Origin: Cypionkella sp.
GTDB lineage: Bacteria; Pseudomonadota; Alphaproteobacteria; Rhodobacterales; Rhodobacteraceae
DNA length: 38,881 bases
Direction: 5' to 3'
Assembly: GCF_030652235.1 (NCBI RefSeq)
Contig: NZ_JAUSBA010000001.1
Coordinates: 1 to 38,881 of the forward strand
In this document: positions 8,066-17,569 of the stretch, piece after piece
How positions within the stretch are numbered: the first letter of the stretch is position 1
How the letters are laid out: each line of letters starts with the position of its first letter
The notes under the pieces: model-generated
Told to the model about the DNA's origin: nothing
Database searches by the model: none
What the model saw: the letters and a program-made list of their open reading frames with translations, nothing else
Translations under genes and position numbers: made by a program

Positions 8066-10228
8066 ATGCAACCCGATTTCCCCATCGTCAAAGATCTGGT
8101 GCTGATCGGCGGCGGTCATGCCCATGCGCTTGTGGCGCGAATGTGGGCGATGAATCCGCTGCCCGGTGTGCGGCTGACCCTGGTCAACCCCGACCCTGCC
8201 GCGCCCTATACCGGGATGCTGCCCGGTCTGATCGCGGGCCATTATGCCCGAGATGAGATTATGATTGACCTCGTCCGCCTCGCCCGATTTGCGGGTGCCC
8301 GCCTGATCCTTGACCGCGTGACGCGGATTGACCGCGAAACCCGCCGCCTGCATCTCGCCCATCGTCCCCCGATCTTCTATGACCTGTGCAGCATTGACAT
8401 CGGCATCACCTCTGATCTGCCAGACATCCCCGGCTTCACCGAGTTCGCCCATGCGGCCAAACCCTTGGGTGATTTTGCGACCCAGTGGGCAGAGTTTGTC
8501 GCCCGCGCCCTGCCTGCCCCGCAGATCACCGTGATCGGTGCAGGTGTTGGCGGTGTAGAACTTGCCCTTGCCGCCAAACACCGCCTGCCAGCCGCGCGCG
8601 TCACCCTGCTGGAACAAGGCCCAACGGCCCTTCCCGCCATCGGCAGCGGGGCCCGCAACGCCCTGCTCGCCCACCTCGCCCGCGCCAAAATCACCCTGAT
8701 CACCAACGCCAAGCCCGCCGAAATTCAAGCAACCGCCGTCACCCTCAGCAACGGCACCCGCCTACCATCCGATTTCACCCTCGCCGTCGCAGGCAGCCGC
8801 CCGCACGCATGGCAGGGCCAAGCCGACCTGACCCTGCACAATGGCTTCCTCACCGTATCCGACACCCTGCAAACCTCTGACCCCGCGATCTTTGCCGCCG
8901 GAGACTGCGCCCACCTGCCCTTCGCCCCGCGCCCGAAAGCCGGAGTCTACGCCGTCCGGGCCGCGCCGATCCTGCTGCACAACCTGCGCGCCAGCCTGCT
9001 CAATCAACCGCTGAAGCCCTTCAAACCGCAGCGCGATTATCTCAAACTGATCTCGACCGGAGCCAGAGGTGCCGTCGCCGACAAATGGAGTCTGCCGCTG
9101 GACGGCGCATGGCTGTGGCACTGGAAAGACCGCATCGACCGCAAATTCATGGCGAAATTTGCCAGCTATCCCGCGATGCCGCGCCCGACGCCAAACCCCG
9201 CCATCCCCGGCCTGCTGGATGCTATTGGTGACAAACCGATGTGCGGCGGCTGCGGCGCGAAACTTGGGGCATCAGACCTTGCCACCGCGCTCGCCACCCT
9301 GCCGAAGCCGCAACGCCCCGAGGTCATCTCCGGCCCCGGCGACGACGCCGCCATCCTGACCGTGCCCGGCGGCGTGCAAGTCATCACCACTGACCATCTG
9401 CGCGCCTTCACAAACGATGCCCGCCTGATGGCCCGCATCGCCGCGATTCACGCGCTTGGGGATGTCTGGGCAATGGGGGCCAACCCGCAAATAGCCCTCG
9501 CCCAAATCACCCTGCCGCGCCTATCGCCGGAAAAATCCGCCGAGATGTTGGCCGAGATCATGACCGAGGCGGCGGAAGTCTTCCGTCAGGCCGGGGCCGA
9601 TATCGTCGGCGGCCACACCTCGATGGGCGCCGAACTCACCATCGGCTTCACCGTGACCGGCCTTGCCACCCGCGCCATCAGCAAGGGCGGCGCAAAGCTC
9701 GGTGACAAACTGATCCTGACCAAACCCATCGGCTCCGGCACCATCATGGCGGCAGAGATGGCGATGGCCGAACTTCCAGGCCTGATCCTCGGCGAAGCCG
9801 TCGCCCGCGCTCTACACCAGATGAGCCAACCCAACGGCCCCGCCGCAGCACATCTTGCCCCCTACGCCCATGCGATGACCGACGTGACAGGCTTCGGCCT
9901 CGCAGGCCACCTCTTGGAAATTCTGGATGCGTCCGACACCGCCGCCACCCTGCACAGCGCAGCCATCCCAACCCTGCCCGGCGCGCTTGCCCTAGCCGCA
10001 GTTGGCCAAACCTCCAGCCTCGCTCCCGCGAACCGCGCCGCCACTTTAGGCCGCATCTCAGGCACAGATTCCCCGCTGAAAGCCCTGCTCTATGATCCGC
10101 AAACCGCCGGAGGCCTGCTTGCCGCCGTCCCCGCCGATATCGCGGAAACTCTGCTGAAATACATCCCAGGTGCCGCCCTCATCGGCGAAATCACCGCAGG
10201 CCCGCCCAGAATAACTCTTGCTGACTAA
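8066..10228 (+). CDS. selD: Selenide, water dikinase fused to an NADH-dehydrogenase-like domain
   Basis: This 720-aa fusion starts with a pyridine-nucleotide-disulfide oxidoreductase-like domain. It has the FAD loop LVLIGGGHAHALV at residues 11-23, the second nucleotide loop ITVIGAGVGGVELAL near residue 155, and IFAAGDCAH near 275. From about residue 390 it becomes SelD, with the catalytic-site MCGGCGAKLG, the metal-binding GPGDDAAI, TTDHL, and GGHTSMGAELTIG. SelD makes selenophosphate from selenide and ATP. The catalytic position is Cys, not selenocysteine. The N-terminal flavin domain may supply or reduce the selenium substrate (inference from fusion). It faces the gene for tRNA 2-selenouridine synthase 62 bp away, and no selA or selB is present, so the product probably feeds tRNA modification. 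Confidence 0.94.
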   Translation: MQPDFPIVKDLVLIGGGHAHALVARMWAMNPLPGVRLTLVNPDPAAPYTGMLPGLIAGHYARDEIMIDLVRLARFAGARLILDRVTRIDRETRRLHLAHRPPIFYDLCSIDIGITSDLPDIPGFTEFAHAAKPLGDFATQWAEFVARALPAPQITVIGAGVGGVELALAAKHRLPAARVTLLEQGPTALPAIGSGARNALLAHLARAKITLITNAKPAEIQATAVTLSNGTRLPSDFTLAVAGSRPHAWQGQADLTLHNGFLTVSDTLQTSDPAIFAAGDCAHLPFAPRPKAGVYAVRAAPILLHNLRASLLNQPLKPFKPQRDYLKLISTGARGAVADKWSLPLDGAWLWHWKDRIDRKFMAKFASYPAMPRPTPNPAIPGLLDAIGDKPMCGGCGAKLGASDLATALATLPKPQRPEVISGPGDDAAILTVPGGVQVITTDHLRAFTNDARLMARIAAIHALGDVWAMGANPQIALAQITLPRLSPEKSAEMLAEIMTEAAEVFRQAGADIVGGHTSMGAELTIGFTVTGLATRAISKGGAKLGDKLILTKPIGSGTIMAAEMAMAELPGLILGEAVARALHQMSQPNGPAAAHLAPYAHAMTDVTGFGLAGHLLEILDASDTAATLHSAAIPTLPGALALAAVGQTSSLAPANRAATLGRISGTDSPLKALLYDPQTAGGLLAAVPADIAETLLKYIPGAALIGEITAGPPRITLAD

Positions 10229-10290
10229 CCTTGCGCCGAGCGGTTTCATCGTGGCAACAAGGCGCCCCGCGAAGCGCTCCGCCAACTCGG

Positions 10291-11340
10291 CTAAATCGCC
10301 GCCCGCACAGCCTCTGCCACCTGATCCGCCAGCCGCGTCAAATCATCTGGCCCCAAACCAGCCGCCTCAATCTCGACAAACCGCGCCTCTTGCCGCGCGC
10401 GGTGCTTGTCATAGCGCGGGTCATAGTGATGCTGCATCAACCCCGCCGCCAGATCGACAAATGCACCTGCCCCCGCCATCGCCTGCCATGTTTCAATCCG
10501 CTCGGCGGCGTGCAAGGGGCGCAAGCGTTCGATCACCCGCACCAGTCGCGCGCCGTCCGCCACCATGTCGCCGTAAGCCTGCACCAGATACGCGGCCCGC
10601 GCCGCCACCCCCGTGGCTATCGCCACCCGTGGCGCTGCTGTCATCGCCTTCCAGATCCCTGATGGCAGGCGACACTCGCCGACCTTGGCGCTTTCCGCCT
10701 CAATCACCACAGGACGCGTCGGGTCCAACCGCGAAATCGCCATTGCCAAAGCGCAGTCAAACGCCTTTTGCGACGGCTGCCCCCCGCGATGCCCGAACAC
10801 CGAGCCGCGATGGTTGGCCAGCCCCTCAAGATCCAACACCTGTACACCCCGCGCGGGCAGCATATTCAGCACTTCGGTCTTGGCCGATCCGGTATTGCCA
10901 TCCAGCACCACCACCGGACAAGGAAATGGCGCATCATACAAAGCCTTGACCACCAGCGCGCGCCACGCCTTGTAGCCGCCCGCAATCGTCTCGACCCGCC
11001 AGCCCACCTGGCCCAAGATCAGCGCAAAAGACCCCGAGCGTTGCCCGCCCCGCCAGCAATACACCAGCGGTCGCCAGCCCCCCGGCTTATCCGCCAATGG
11101 CCCCTGCAAATGCTGGGCGACATTCTGCGCCACCAGTGCCGCGCCGACCTTACGCGCTGTGAACGGGGTGACCTGCTTGTAAATCGTGCCCACGCGCGCC
11201 CGCTCGGCATCATCCAGCACGGGCAAAGAAATCGCGCCGGGCAGATGGTCCTCGGCATATTCGGCAGGGGCGCGGGCGTCGATGATGTCATCAAAGCCAT
11301 GCGCTGCAAGGTCGGACAATGAGGTCAGGGTAATCGCCAT
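10291..11340 (-). CDS. mnmH: tRNA 2-selenouridine synthase
   Basis: This 349-aa protein (SelU/YbbB/MnmH) replaces sulfur by selenium at the wobble 2-thiouridine of certain tRNAs, using selenophosphate and passing through a geranylated intermediate. The N-terminal rhodanese domain shows DDIIDARAPAEYAEDHLPGA, and its active Cys sits in VYCWRGGQRSG near residue 97. A P-loop-like VVLDGNTGSAKTEVL follows at about residue 145, and LEGLANHRGSVFG is a family signature. The P-loop reads GNTGSAKT, with Ala where Gly is usual. The start at 11340 (MAITLTSLSDL) is preferred over one 72 bases upstream because the extension is not family-like. It converges on selD, completing a two-gene selenium pathway. 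Confidence 0.93.
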   Translation of the reverse strand: MAITLTSLSDLAAHGFDDIIDARAPAEYAEDHLPGAISLPVLDDAERARVGTIYKQVTPFTARKVGAALVAQNVAQHLQGPLADKPGGWRPLVYCWRGGQRSGSFALILGQVGWRVETIAGGYKAWRALVVKALYDAPFPCPVVVLDGNTGSAKTEVLNMLPARGVQVLDLEGLANHRGSVFGHRGGQPSQKAFDCALAMAISRLDPTRPVVIEAESAKVGECRLPSGIWKAMTAAPRVAIATGVAARAAYLVQAYGDMVADGARLVRVIERLRPLHAAERIETWQAMAGAGAFVDLAAGLMQHHYDPRYDKHRARQEARFVEIEAAGLGPDDLTRLADQVAEAVRAAI

Positions 11341-11432
11341 GCCCCTGCATAGCCGATCTCCAGCTTGGCGGAAAGATGCCGGAGCGTTAACGCCCCCTGA
11401 CGGGTTCCACAAAGCTTTGGCTAAATCCTGCC

Positions 11433-12035
11433 ATGCGTGTCCGGTTGCTCTGCCTCATCCTCGCCCTGCCCGCCGCCGCCCAAGAGGTCCCGGCTGTGGT
11501 CACCGCTGAGCTGGTAAGTGCCGCCCGCGCACAAGTCGGGGTCACCACGATCTACGACCCCGGCTATCAAAGCCTGGATTTCCCCGGTGGCGATGTCGAC
11601 CCCACCCACGGTGTGTGCGCCGATGTCATCATCCGCGCCCTGCGCACAGCGTGGGATATTGATCTGCGACTGGCCGTCAACCGCGAAATGAAGGCGGATG
11701 TCTCGGCCTATCCGCAGCAATAGGGACTGAAATCCACCGACCGCAACGTCGATCACCGCCGCGTGCCCAACCTGTAAATCCTGTTGACCCGGATCGGCGC
11801 AGCCCTGCCAACCTCCGCCAACCCGGGCGATGTGGTGACATGGCTGCTGCCCGGCAACCTGCCACATATCTGCCCGATCTCGGATAGACGCTGCGCCGAC
11901 GGCAGCCGCCCGCAAGTGCTGCACAACATTGGTGCTGGCGCGCAGGAGGAGGATCGTCTGTTTGACTTCTTGGTAACCGGCCATTTCCGCCTTGGTTCCG
12001 ATGCTGTGGCAGACCTGATCAAACTTCGGCGCTAG
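11433..12035 (+). pseudogene. DUF1287 protein gene with two in-frame stop codons
   Basis: A signal-peptide-like start (MRVRLLCLILALPAAAQ) leads into a DUF1287 domain: ARAQVGVTTIYDPGYQSLDFPGGDVD, GVCADVIIRALR and MKADVSAYP. A TAG at 11721 falls where family members usually have Trp before GLK. After STDRNVDHRRVPNL a TAA at 11775 falls where Gln is usual. The same frame then carries the rest of the domain (NPGDVVTWLLPGNLPHI, VLHNIGAG, LFDFLVTGHFRLG) to the end. Both stops are explained by single transitions and there is no frameshift, so decay is recent, or the stops may be sequencing errors or readthrough sites. The 3' end overlaps the end of convergent pth. Confidence 0.85.
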
Positions 12036-12715
12036 CGGAAGAAGTCCTTCAACCTCGCAAGCGGGCTGGTCTCGACCGGAGCTTCCGCTTTGACAGCCGC
12101 AATCGGAACAGGTTTGACAGGTTTCTCAACACTCCCTGACGATCTTGGCGGGGAGACCCGCAGGGCCACCGCGTTCATGAACCGCTGGCCGTCGCCTTCA
12201 GCCAGCGATTGCGCGCCGTCGGAGATGCCGCGCAATAGATCATCCAGCCAGTCTTGATCGGCCTTGGCGAAATCATGCAGGACATAGGCCGCCACCGCGT
12301 CTTTGTGGCCGGGGTGGCCGATGCCGAGGCGAACCCGGCCATAAGCTTCGCCGAGATGGGCATGGATCGAGCGCAATCCGTTGTGACCCGCGTGGCCGCC
12401 GCCTTGTTTGATGCGGCACTTGCCGGGGGCGAGGTCTAGCTCGTCGTGGAACACGGTGATGTCGGCAAGGTCGATCTTGAAGAAATCCACCGCCGCGCGG
12501 ACGGATTGACCCGACAGGTTCATGAAGGTTTCGGGCTTTAGCAGCACCACCTTTTCCGACCCGAGCCGCCCCTCCGACACCTGCCCCTGGTAGCCGCGCC
12601 GCCACGGGGAAAACCCGTGATCTTCGGCGATCCGGTCCAGCGCCATGAAGCCGATATTGTGGCGGTTGCCAGCGTATTTTGCGCCGGGATTGCCGAGGCC
12701 TACAAAGAGTTTCAT
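12032..12715 (-). CDS. pth: Peptidyl-tRNA hydrolase
   Basis: This 227-aa protein releases peptides from prematurely dropped peptidyl-tRNA, an essential recycling reaction. The catalytic residues are recognisable: Asn in [11 protein letters not shown], the general-base His in [11 protein letters not shown], and Asp in [19 protein letters not shown] and [11 protein letters not shown] are further family signatures. The core ends near residue 190 and is followed by a proline- and lysine-rich tail (about 35 aa) as seen in other Rhodobacteraceae. In many relatives it lies beside rplY, but here a glycosyltransferase gene on the other strand separates the two. Confidence 0.96.
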   Translation of the reverse strand: MKLFVGLGNPGAKYAGNRHNIGFMALDRIAEDHGFSPWRRGYQGQVSEGRLGSEKVVLLKPETFMNLSGQSVRAAVDFFKIDLADITVFHDELDLAPGKCRIKQGGGHAGHNGLRSIHAHLGEAYGRVRLGIGHPGHKDAVAAYVLHDFAKADQDWLDDLLRGISDGAQSLAEGDGQRFMNAVALRVSPPRSSGSVEKPVKPVPIAAVKAEAPVETSPLARLKDFFR

Positions 12716-12751
12716 CGCGCCCCACCGAACTGCCGCTTACCCGCTATAAAT

Positions 12752-12783
12752 GCCCCGGCGGGGGCTGGGATGCAAGCCGGGGC
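12752..12783. repeat. GCCCCGGC/GCCGGGGC inverted repeat upstream of pth
   Basis: Eight-base arms at 12752-12759 and 12776-12783 enclose 16 bases. The stem core CCCCGGC/GCCGGGG is the same as at 4285-4302 and 19722-19739. It lies between pth and the glycosyltransferase gene, in a 254-bp gap whose right half is AT-rich and probably holds their promoters. Confidence 0.5.
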
Positions 12784-12969
12784 GACGGGTCCCAACTCGG
12801 GACCTTTTTTAGGTATTATATATCAATAGCATAGCCTATGGGTTTTAAGGAAATCTTAACCTTTCACCGCATCTGCCCTCTCGTCCCGCGCTTGACTTGA
12901 CCCACGCCGCACGCCAGCTTAGCAAACAAGGTCAGCCCGAATGGCCCAAGCAAGAAAGACACAGCAGGC

Positions 12970-14004
12970 GTGCGGATCACGGTTTTAGCCTCGATGCGAA
13001 ACGAAGGGCCATTCATCGTCGAATGGCTGTGCTGGTATCGGATGCTGGGCTTTACCGATGCGGTGGTGGTCACCAACTCTTGCACCGACCATTCGCCGCA
13101 GTTGCTGGACGCACTGCAAGCGGCAGGGCTGGTGCATCACATCCGGCATGATCTGGAACCCGGCCAGCGCATCACCCGCGCCAAGCTGAAGGCTGCGGCC
13201 AGCCACAAGGCGGTGCGGCGCTGCAACTGGCTGATGATCTGCGATGTTGATGAGTTTCTGGTGATCCATCGCGGCGAAGGGCTGATCGGCGATCTAATTG
13301 ATCTGAGCACAGACGCGCCCGCCTATCTGGGCATGTCGATCAACTGGCGGGTGTTTGGCACCTCGGGGCGAAAAAGTTTTGAGGACCGCCCGGTGCATCG
13401 CCAGTTCACCTATGCGCATGAGGTCGGTCATCGCTCGTCACGGTTTGTGAAGTCGATCTTCCGGCTGGTGAAGTTCTTCAGCCATTTGGGCGAGCACAGC
13501 CCGCGTGGCTTTGACTATGAGCGCGCGGCGCAAAAGCGCGGCAACCCGGGCGGCATTTGGGTGAACACTTTGGGCCAAAAGCTGCCGCACTGGGCGCCGC
13601 TGGACAGCCATCTGACGCTGATGCCCGAGGCGCTGGTCAGCCATGAGGTGGCACAAATCAACCATTACATGCTGCGCTCGGTTGAAACCTATCGGCTGAA
13701 ACGCGGCACAAAATCCCCCGTGGGACTCAGCAATCGCTACCGCGCGCAGTACTTCCGCACCGCAGATGCGGGGTGCGCGGTGGACATTTCCGCCTTCCGC
13801 TATTCCGCCCGGTTTGACGCTTTGTATGAACAGGTGATGGTGCTGCCCGATGTGGCGCGGTTGCACGCTTTGTGCTGCGCCGATCATGTGAAGGCGATTG
13901 CTGAAAAGGCGGGCAAAAAGGCCGAGGATGACCCGAGGTACGCAAGGTTTGTGGCGCAGGCAGAGGACTTGGCGGCGGAGATACCTTCAGCAGAGCAGGA
14001 CTAA
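12970..14004 (+). CDS. Glycosyltransferase family 2-like protein
   Basis: This 344-aa protein begins RITVLASMRNEGPFIVEWLCWYRMLGF, the typical opening of the Glyco_tranf_2_4 group. These are GT-A-fold enzymes that transfer sugars from nucleotide donors, often to surface polysaccharide. The divalent-metal DxD-type motif appears as MICDVDEFLVI near residue 87. There is no membrane segment. The start is a GTG at 12970 with only a weak purine-rich stretch upstream. An ATG at 12941 is in another frame, so a sequencing or real frameshift at the N-terminus cannot be excluded. It sits alone on the plus strand between pth and rplY. Acceptor and donor are unknown. Confidence 0.82.
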   Translation: MRITVLASMRNEGPFIVEWLCWYRMLGFTDAVVVTNSCTDHSPQLLDALQAAGLVHHIRHDLEPGQRITRAKLKAAASHKAVRRCNWLMICDVDEFLVIHRGEGLIGDLIDLSTDAPAYLGMSINWRVFGTSGRKSFEDRPVHRQFTYAHEVGHRSSRFVKSIFRLVKFFSHLGEHSPRGFDYERAAQKRGNPGGIWVNTLGQKLPHWAPLDSHLTLMPEALVSHEVAQINHYMLRSVETYRLKRGTKSPVGLSNRYRAQYFRTADAGCAVDISAFRYSARFDALYEQVMVLPDVARLHALCCADHVKAIAEKAGKKAEDDPRYARFVAQAEDLAAEIPSAEQD

Positions 14005-14195
14005 CCCCGACCCGAAAGAAAACGCTGCGGGGCAGAGTTTTCCGGGGCGTCGCTCATCAGGCCGAAGGCCGCTTAAGCAAGGGGGTTCATGCCGCAAACC
14101 GTCATTTGATAATCTGGCAAGATAACAGGCACCGCCCAAGTTGAACCGGGCCACGATTTATGACTTCATAATCGGTGGCATTTCAGCGCGCGGCC

Positions 14196-14228
14196 AAAAG
14201 CAAAGGCGCAGAGGTTTCCCCCTGCGCC
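14196..14228 (-). terminator. Rho-independent terminator after rplY
   Basis: On the minus strand the stem GGCGCAG/CTGCGCC (arms at 14222-14228 and 14205-14211) is followed by TTTGCTTTT. It lies about 24 bp past the rplY stop, in the right orientation. Confidence 0.75.
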
Positions 14229-14251
14229 CCGAACCTTAAACCCTGAAAGGC

Positions 14252-14848
14252 TTATTCAGCTTCAGCGACTTCGACGTAGCCCGCCGGAGCCGACACATTG
14301 GCGATCACGAAGTTACGGTCGATGCTGGCTTTGGTGCCTGCTGGCAGAACCACGTCATTGATGTGGATCACATCGCCCATGTTTTTGCCGGTCAGATCAA
14401 CGGTGATGTGATCCGGGATATCGCCTGCCAGAACGTTCAACTCGACATCGTTGCGCACGATGGTCAAGGTGCCGCCCTTTTTCAGACCGGGCGAGGCTTC
14501 ATGGTTGATGAAGGTCACGTGAATGAACAGGTTGATGCGGTTTTCGTCGTGCAGGCGCATCAGGTCGATATGCGTCGGCAGGTCTTTGACCACGTCACGC
14601 TGCACAGCGCGGCAGATCACATGCACGTCCGCGTGGCCTTCAACCTTCAGGTTGAACAGCGACGACAGGAAACGGCCAGCTTTCAGGCGCTTCAGCAGGG
14701 CGTTGTAGTTGATTTTGATTGCCAAGGGGGCAACGTTATCGCCGTAGACGATACCGGGAACGAAGCCATCACGACGTGATTGACGGGCGGCCCCCTTGCC
14801 TGTCCCCGTGCGTGCTTCGGCGTGAAGATCAAGGATCTCGCGTGCCAT
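14252..14848 (-). CDS. rplY: 50S ribosomal protein L25/general stress protein Ctc
   Basis: This 198-aa protein is the long, two-domain CTC/TL5 form of L25, which binds 5S rRNA. The N-terminal domain shows [19 protein letters not shown] and GFVPGIVYG. The C-terminal beta domain starts near residue 100 ([17 protein letters not shown]) and ends with an acidic tail, EVAEAE. The start at 14848 (MAREILDL) is used because the 41 residues that could precede it are unlike the family, and a TATATATAT-rich promoter-like stretch lies just upstream. A terminator follows. Confidence 0.96.
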   Translation of the reverse strand: MAREILDLHAEARTGTGKGAARQSRRDGFVPGIVYGDNVAPLAIKINYNALLKRLKAGRFLSSLFNLKVEGHADVHVICRAVQRDVVKDLPTHIDLMRLHDENRINLFIHVTFINHEASPGLKKGGTLTIVRNDVELNVLAGDIPDHITVDLTGKNMGDVIHINDVVLPAGTKASIDRNFVIANVSAPAGYVEVAEAE

Positions 14849-15060
14849 AGTGTTTCTCCATATATATATCCGCCAACGTTCAAGGGTGCATGGCGCGATC
14901 GCGGGCCTATAGCGGGGAATCACCCGGAAGGGAAGCTGGTTTTTCCGCAAGCGCGGGCGGTGCTGCGCCATGCTGGCGGCTGTGGCGTGTTCGGTGTCGT
15001 GGCTGGGATAGTCTTTCCGCGCCCCACGCGCTATCCCCCCTGAGCCTGCAGGAGAATGTT

Positions 15061-16200
15061 ATGACCGCCCCCACCACCCTTCGCGTCGCCCGCCCCGCCA
15101 TGGCGGCTTTTGCCGCGATGGGCGTGCTGTGGGGCTCATTTGCCGCCGATCTGCCGGATATCAAGACCATGCTGGATATTGACGAGTCCCACTTGGGGGC
15201 TTTGATGTTCATGACGCCAATCGCGGCGGTCTGCGCCATGCTGGTGGCGCCGCGTCTGGGCGTGGCGTTTGGGCGGCGCGCGATGCTGATCTCGTGCCTT
15301 TTGATGTGCGTCGCCTTCACCTTGCCGGGGCAGTCCAGCCATTTGCTGCTGTTTCCGCTGGCAATGATGGCTTGTGGCGCGGGCACGGGCCTGACCGATG
15401 TGCTGATGAACGCGCGGGTGGCGACGATTGAAACGCAAAGCGGGCGACCGCTGATGAACCTGTGTCATGCGGCCTATAGTTTTGGCTATGCCGGGGGGGC
15501 GATTGCCACCGGGGTTTTGCGCAGCGCGGGGTGGTCGCCCGCTTGGGTGTTGTGCAGCATGGCTTTGTTGGCCGGGGTGATTGCGCTGGCGAGTTATGAG
15601 GTGGATGGCCGGATTGAGGGCCTCGCCCGCCCGAAAGGCAAGGCGGCGGCGCATCTGGGTCTGGTGCCGGTGATCGGCGGCGCGATGGTGCTGATCGCGT
15701 TTCTGACCGAGAATGCCGCCGAGAATTGGTCGGCTTTGCATATCGAGAAGAACCTTGGCGGCAGCCCGTCTGATGGCGCGATGGGGCCTGCGGTGATGGC
15801 GATCACCATGGGGGTGGCGCGGCTGTTTGGGCAGGGATTGGCGACACGCATTCCCGCGATCTGGCTGTTGACGGGGGGGGCTGTGATCTCGGCGGTGGGG
15901 GCTTTGTGGGCGGCTTTGGCTGTGACGCCCACGATGGCCTACGGCGGGTTCATCGTGATGGGGATCGGATCATCGGTCATTGCGCCGACGGTATTCTCGC
16001 TGGTCGGCCAACTTGCCGACCCGACTGCGCGCGCCCGCGCGGTGGCGCGGGCGACGCTGATCGGCTATTTCGGCTATTTCTTTGGCCCCCCCGCGATTGG
16101 CTTTATTGCCGGGCATTTCGGGCTGCGCTTTGCTTTTGTTTGTGCTGCGGTGATGCTGGCAGGCATTCCGGTGCTGGCGCGGGTGTTGTTGCGGCGGTAG
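15061..16200 (+). CDS. Major facilitator superfamily transporter
   Basis: This 379-aa integral membrane protein has about twelve hydrophobic segments, for example AFAAMGVLWGSFA at the start and YFGYFFGPPAIGFIAGHFGLRFAFVCAAVML near the end. A cytoplasmic loop at residues about 185-205 (DGRIEGLARPKGKAA) separates the two halves. The pattern matches MFS proteins of the YbjJ/fucose-permease-like type. The ATG at 15061 follows a clear Shine-Dalgarno sequence (GCAGGAGAATGTT), so the longer upstream frame is not used. The substrate cannot be told from sequence. Neighbours are convergent lldD and divergent rplY, so it is probably a single-gene transcript. Confidence 0.88.
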   Translation: MTAPTTLRVARPAMAAFAAMGVLWGSFAADLPDIKTMLDIDESHLGALMFMTPIAAVCAMLVAPRLGVAFGRRAMLISCLLMCVAFTLPGQSSHLLLFPLAMMACGAGTGLTDVLMNARVATIETQSGRPLMNLCHAAYSFGYAGGAIATGVLRSAGWSPAWVLCSMALLAGVIALASYEVDGRIEGLARPKGKAAAHLGLVPVIGGAMVLIAFLTENAAENWSALHIEKNLGGSPSDGAMGPAVMAITMGVARLFGQGLATRIPAIWLLTGGAVISAVGALWAALAVTPTMAYGGFIVMGIGSSVIAPTVFSLVGQLADPTARARAVARATLIGYFGYFFGPPAIGFIAGHFGLRFAFVCAAVMLAGIPVLARVLLRR

Positions 16201-16223
16201 CGCGTGAGGCGCTGATGCGCAGC

Positions 16224-17390
16224 CTACGCCCAGTCGCCTTCAAAATCCTTTGGCACCAGAACATGTTCGCGGCTGATGTCGCTGGCTTTTTGCACACCAC
16301 ACAAAGCCATTGAGACATCGAGTTCCTTCTGGATCACTTCCAGCGCCTTGGTCACTCCGGCCTGCCCCATCGCGCCCAAACCGTAGATGAAACTGCGGCC
16401 GATGAAGGTGGATTTCGCGCCCAAAGCGAGGGCTTTCAGCACATCTTGGCCCGAGCGAATGCCTGAATCCATATACACTTCGGTTTGCTCGCCAACGGCT
16501 TTGACAATCGACGGCAGTGCCCGGATTGACGACAATGCGCCATCCAACTGCCGCCCGCCGTGGTTTGAGACGATCATCGCATCGGCACCGACCTCCGCCG
16601 CCATGCGGGCGTCGTCGGCGTCGAGGATGCCCTTCAGGATCAGCTTGCCGCCCCACTGGTCGCGGATGCGGCGGACCTTGCCCCAGTCAAGCATCGGGTC
16701 GAACTGCTCATTCGCCCATTTGGTCAGGTCGGCCAAATCGGTCACGCCCTTCACATGACCGACGATATTGCGAAAGGTGCGGCGGGGCGTGCGCGCCATG
16801 CCCAGCGACCAAGCCGGTTTTGTGGCCATATTGATTATGTTCGGGATGGTCAGGCGCGGCGGGCTGGTCAGGCCATTCTTCAAATCTTTGTGGCGCTGGC
16901 CCATGATCTGCAGATCAAGCGTCAGCACAAGGGCCGAACATTTCGCGGCGCGGGCACGCTCGATGATGGCATCGACGAAATCCTCGTCTTTCATCACATA
17001 CAACTGGAACCAGAACGGCGTCGGGCTGTGCGCGGCCACGTCTTCAATCGAGCAGATCGACATGGTGGACAGCGTGAACGGCACGCCAAAAGCGGCGGCG
17101 GCGCGGGCGGCTTTGATTTCGCCATCCGGCCATTGCATCCCTGTGGAGCCTACAGGTGATAGCGCGACGGGCATGGTGACGGGCGCGCCGAGCATGGAAA
17201 CTTCGGTGCTACGCCCGGTCAGATCGCGCGCAACCCGTTGACGCAGACGAATCTTAGCAAAGTCCGTGGTGTTTTCTTTGAAGGTCTGCTCGGTATAAGA
17301 CCCGCTTTCGCAGTAATCGTAGAACATCTTCGGCGTGCGCTTTTTGTAAAGTTGCTTCAGATCGTCGATGCAGGTGATCACCGGGGGCAT
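16224..17390 (-). CDS. lldD: FMN-dependent alpha-hydroxy-acid dehydrogenase (L-lactate dehydrogenase type)
   Basis: This 388-aa TIM-barrel flavoprotein oxidises 2-hydroxy acids such as L-lactate to the keto acid. Family features in order are FYDYCESGSYTEQTF at the N-terminus, FMN-binding ALSPVGSTGMQ near residue 75, WFQLYVMKDEDF, and catalytic His-Gly-Gly-Arg in VSNHGGRQLDG near residue 275. MDSGIRSGQDVLKALALGA and FIGRSFIYGLGAMGQ close the phosphate site. The start at 17390 (MPPVITCIDDL) is chosen over one 48 bases upstream. The exact substrate (lactate, glycolate or mandelate) is not certain, but the sequence is closest to LldD as I recall it. There is no linked lactate permease or LldR regulator. 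Confidence 0.9.
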   Translation of the reverse strand: MPPVITCIDDLKQLYKKRTPKMFYDYCESGSYTEQTFKENTTDFAKIRLRQRVARDLTGRSTEVSMLGAPVTMPVALSPVGSTGMQWPDGEIKAARAAAAFGVPFTLSTMSICSIEDVAAHSPTPFWFQLYVMKDEDFVDAIIERARAAKCSALVLTLDLQIMGQRHKDLKNGLTSPPRLTIPNIINMATKPAWSLGMARTPRRTFRNIVGHVKGVTDLADLTKWANEQFDPMLDWGKVRRIRDQWGGKLILKGILDADDARMAAEVGADAMIVSNHGGRQLDGALSSIRALPSIVKAVGEQTEVYMDSGIRSGQDVLKALALGAKSTFIGRSFIYGLGAMGQAGVTKALEVIQKELDVSMALCGVQKASDISREHVLVPKDFEGDWA

Positions 17391-17569
17391 GGGCGGGCCT
17401 TTTCGTTGAAATTGGTCATGGATCGTTACCAATTTCAACGGTTTGGCGCAATGGGGTTCGCGGCTGCACGCCGAAGCGTTTTGGGCCAGCCGCCGGGGGT
17501 TTCACGCCCCCGCCCCCCTGTGGGATGTTTGAGCAGAGAGGATGACAATTTTAGACAAGTTTTAGCGGT

